The translations under genes and the position numbers were made by a program. The notes beneath the pieces were generated by a model, which was given only the letters and a program-made list of their open reading frames with translations, had not been told where the DNA came from and made no database searches. From Halomonas ventosae (GTDB taxonomy: Bacteria > Pseudomonadota > Gammaproteobacteria > Pseudomonadales > Halomonadaceae): DNA of 64,000 bases. Numbering within the stretch: the stretch's first letter is position 1; the number at the start of each line of letters is the position of its first letter. Where the stretch lies: contig NZ_SNWH01000007.1 in the NCBI RefSeq assembly GCF_004361885.1, positions 62,001 to 126,000 of the forward strand, read 5' to 3'. This document shows positions 61,813-64,000 of the stretch, piece by piece.

Positions 61813-64000
61813 ATGGCGATCAAGAAATCCGAACTCTACTCCTCTCTCTGGGCCTCCTGCGACGAACTGCGCGGCGGCATGGACGCGTCGCAGTACAAGG
61901 ACTACGTCCTGTTCATGCTGTTCATCAAGTATATCTCGGACAAGTACGCCGATTCCGACGACTTCGCGCCGCCGGTGATCATCCCCCAAGGCGCCAGCTT
62001 CGCCGATATGGTCAAGCTCAAGGGCAAGAGCGACATCGGGGACAGGATCAACACCCAGATCATCCAGCCGCTGATCGACGCCAACCAGCGCCTGGCGCGC
62101 AGTGACTTTCCCGATTTCAACGACCCCAACAAGCTCGGCGAAGGCAAGGCGATGGTGGATCGCCTCACCAACCTGATCAGCATCTTCCAGAAGCCGGAGC
62201 TCAACTTCGCCAGGAACCGTGCCGAGCACGACGACATCCTGGGCGACGCCTACGAATACCTGATGCGCCACTTCGCCCAGGAGAGCGGCAAGAGCAAGGG
62301 GCAGTTCTATACGCCTTCCGAGGTCAGCCGGATCATGGCGCAGGTCATCGGCATCTCGCCTGAGCGTGCTGTGGCGGCCACCACCGCCTACGACCCCACC
62401 TGCGGCTCGGGCTCCCTGCTGCTCAAGGTCGCCGCCGAGGCCGGCAAACACATCACCCTGGAAGGGCAGGAGAAAGACGTCACAACCGCCGGTCTGGCGC
62501 GCATGAACATGATCCTGCACGACTTCCCTACCGCCAACGTGGTGCAGGGCAACACCCTGGCCAATCCCAAGTTCAGAGACGGCGAGCAGCTGCGTACCTA
62601 CGACTACGTGGTGGCCAATCCGCCGTTCTCGGACAAGGGTTGGAGCGCCGGCATCACGCCAGAAGATGACCCCTGGCAGCGCTTCGCCTGGGGCGCACCG
62701 CCGGCCAAGCAGGGCGACTACGCCTACCTGCTGCATATCCTTCGCTCGATGAAAAGCACCGGCAAGGGCGCGGTGATCCTGCCCCATGGCGTGCTGTTCC
62801 GGGGCCACGCCGAGGCCGCCATCCGCCGGCAACTGGTGCGCTCCGGGTATCTGAAAGGCATCATCGGCCTGCCGGCCAACCTCTTCTACGGCACCGGCAT
62901 TCCCGCCTGCATCCTGGTGCTGGACAAGGAGAACGCCCAGGCGCGAAAGGGGGTCTTCATGATCGATGCCGCCCGGGGCTTCATCAAGGATGGCAACAAG
63001 AACCGGTTGCGCGAGCAGGACATCCACCGCATCGTCGATACCTTCAACAAGCAGGCTACCGTGCCGCGCTACGCCCGTATGGTGCCCTTCGACGAGATCG
63101 CTGACCCGAAGCACGACTTCAACCTCAACCTGCCACGCTACATCGACGCCAGCGAACCCGAAGACCGCCACGACCTGCACGCCCACATGAACGGTGGGAT
63201 TCCCGTGCGCGACATCGACGGTGACCGCGCCGCCATCCCGCCGGTGCCGGGTTTGGCCGCCTACTGGGCCGTCTTCCCCAGCTTGCGGGCAGCGCTTTTC
63301 CGGCCCACGCCTCACACTGGCTACGTCGATCTTGCCGTGGCTCTCCAGTCGCTAAGAAGCACTATCCTTGAGCACGCCGAGTTCACCGCTTTCCGTGAGC
63401 GGGCTTCTGCCCTGTTCGACGATTGGCGCTCGCGCAACCGGCCGGTGCTCAAGGGCTTCGGCATCGACGACCAACCCAAGGCCCTGATCACCCGGGTGAG
63501 TGAGGATCTGCTGAACATCTTCCGTGCCGCGCCCCTGCTCGACCCCTACGACATCTATCAGCACCTGATGGACTACTGGTACGAGACCCTGCAGGACGAC
63601 GCCTACGAGGTTGCCGCCGACGGCTGGGTGGCGGAAACCCGCCGCGTGCTGGAAGAGGTCAAGAGCGGCAAGAAGAAGGGCGAGATGAAGGACAAGGGCT
63701 GGACCTGTGACCTGATACCCAAGCCCTATATCGTCGCGTGCTACTTTACCGAGGAGCAGGGCGAACTGGATGCTCTTCAGACCGAGCTGGACGCCCGCAT
63801 CGCGGACATGAGCGAACTGGAAGAAGAACACGGCGGCGAGGACGGCGCCTTCGCCGAGCTGGACAAGATCAACAAGGGCGAGGTCAGCAAGCGACTCAAC
63901 GAGATCAAGGGCGACCCCGACTACGCTGACGAAATCAAGGTGCTCAAGCAGTGGAACCAGCTCGACAAGCGCCAGAGCGAGCTGAAAAAAGCCATCAAGG
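61813..64000 (+). CDS. hsdM: type I restriction-modification DNA methyltransferase subunit HsdM (partial)
   Basis: HsdM is the N6-adenine methyltransferase of a type I restriction system. The visible 729 codons start MAIKKSELYSSLWASCDELR with an HsdM_N helical domain (about 5-140). The core follows with GQFYTPSEVSRIMAQVIG, the SAM motif DPTCGSGSLLLKVA (from residue 194), the catalytic NPPF (269-272) and GAVILPHGVLFRG. A long C-terminal extension (about 470 onward) ends in an acidic coiled coil, which makes it larger than the 500-residue enteric HsdM. The right end is cut by the window. hsdS and hsdR are expected beyond it. No good Shine-Dalgarno is seen. Confidence 0.93.
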   Translation, partial: MAIKKSELYSSLWASCDELRGGMDASQYKDYVLFMLFIKYISDKYADSDDFAPPVIIPQGASFADMVKLKGKSDIGDRINTQIIQPLIDANQRLARSDFPDFNDPNKLGEGKAMVDRLTNLISIFQKPELNFARNRAEHDDILGDAYEYLMRHFAQESGKSKGQFYTPSEVSRIMAQVIGISPERAVAATTAYDPTCGSGSLLLKVAAEAGKHITLEGQEKDVTTAGLARMNMILHDFPTANVVQGNTLANPKFRDGEQLRTYDYVVANPPFSDKGWSAGITPEDDPWQRFAWGAPPAKQGDYAYLLHILRSMKSTGKGAVILPHGVLFRGHAEAAIRRQLVRSGYLKGIIGLPANLFYGTGIPACILVLDKENAQARKGVFMIDAARGFIKDGNKNRLREQDIHRIVDTFNKQATVPRYARMVPFDEIADPKHDFNLNLPRYIDASEPEDRHDLHAHMNGGIPVRDIDGDRAAIPPVPGLAAYWAVFPSLRAALFRPTPHTGYVDLAVALQSLRSTILEHAEFTAFRERASALFDDWRSRNRPVLKGFGIDDQPKALITRVSEDLLNIFRAAPLLDPYDIYQHLMDYWYETLQDDAYEVAADGWVAETRRVLEEVKSGKKKGEMKDKGWTCDLIPKPYIVACYFTEEQGELDALQTELDARIADMSELEEEHGGEDGAFAELDKINKGEVSKRLNEIKGDPDYADEIKVLKQWNQLDKRQSELKKAIK

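Noticed and set aside
61588-63315. 575-codon open frame on the minus strand
   Set aside because: It is antisense to hsdM in a GC-rich region. The plus strand carries intact HsdM motifs, and the minus-strand sequence has no family likeness.

Overview
The window is a gene-dense stretch of a high-GC gammaproteobacterial chromosome. Gene order and protein character point to Halomonadaceae (Halomonas or Chromohalobacter type); this is inference from memory of the families, with no database search. Clues are the tsaE-amidase-mutL-miaA-hfq-hflX-hflKC run, the miaB-phoH-ybeY-corC-lnt operon, the hisZ-purA pair, a phasin/class I PHA synthase locus whose synthase has a Ser-x-Cys-x-Gly box, and a complete trpEGDC block. 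I found no rRNA, tRNA, CRISPR array, insertion sequence or prophage.

Layout. 0.2-4 kb: RhdA-type rhodanese and RsgA (minus), Orn (plus), QueG (minus). 4.1-17.5 kb: a plus-strand housekeeping block for metabolite repair, tRNA modification, cell-wall splitting, mismatch repair, Hfq, HflX, the FtsH modulators HflKC, HisZ and PurA. 17.5-31.5 kb: mixed-strand genes, including CobO, an RLAN/ATP-grasp ligase divergent from a GNAT acetyltransferase, YajQ, PepN, a KefC-like antiporter, a YegS-like kinase, a repeat-containing lipoprotein, a cold-shock protein, a TM2 protein, a broken LysE gene, Slt and YkvA. 31.5-44.5 kb: HtpG, PntAB, GpsA, SixA, an AEC transporter preceded by a 29-codon membrane ORF, an alpha/beta hydrolase, a patatin, an Smr protein, PrmB and AroC. 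44.5-47.6 kb: PHA granule genes. 47.7-53.2 kb: the minus-strand lnt-corC-ybeY-phoH-miaB operon. 53.6-57.4 kb: SH3 protein, thiopurine methyltransferase, a decayed lipoprotein, GNAT, Rpe, GIY-YIG and Gph. 57.5-61.6 kb: trpEGDC with a candidate leader peptide. 61.8 kb to the end: an HsdM subunit cut by the window edge, the first clearly accessory gene.

No complete new system is visible. The most interesting non-coding structure is a dispersed intergenic repeat made of heptamers starting GCTT, seen at four places (144-171, 2771-2870, 7601-7714, 47582-47697). Two copies share the same architecture: two inverted heptads, a 15-nt GC hairpin, two more heptads, then an opposite arm. Three copies supply the stop codon of the converging gene. 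Other points of interest are a candidate trp attenuator, a textbook sigma-32 promoter with a hairpin leader at htpG, a second structured intergenic element between mutL and miaA, the 29-codon ORF joined to the AEC transporter by a TGATG overlap, two decayed genes, and palindromes in several divergent promoter regions.
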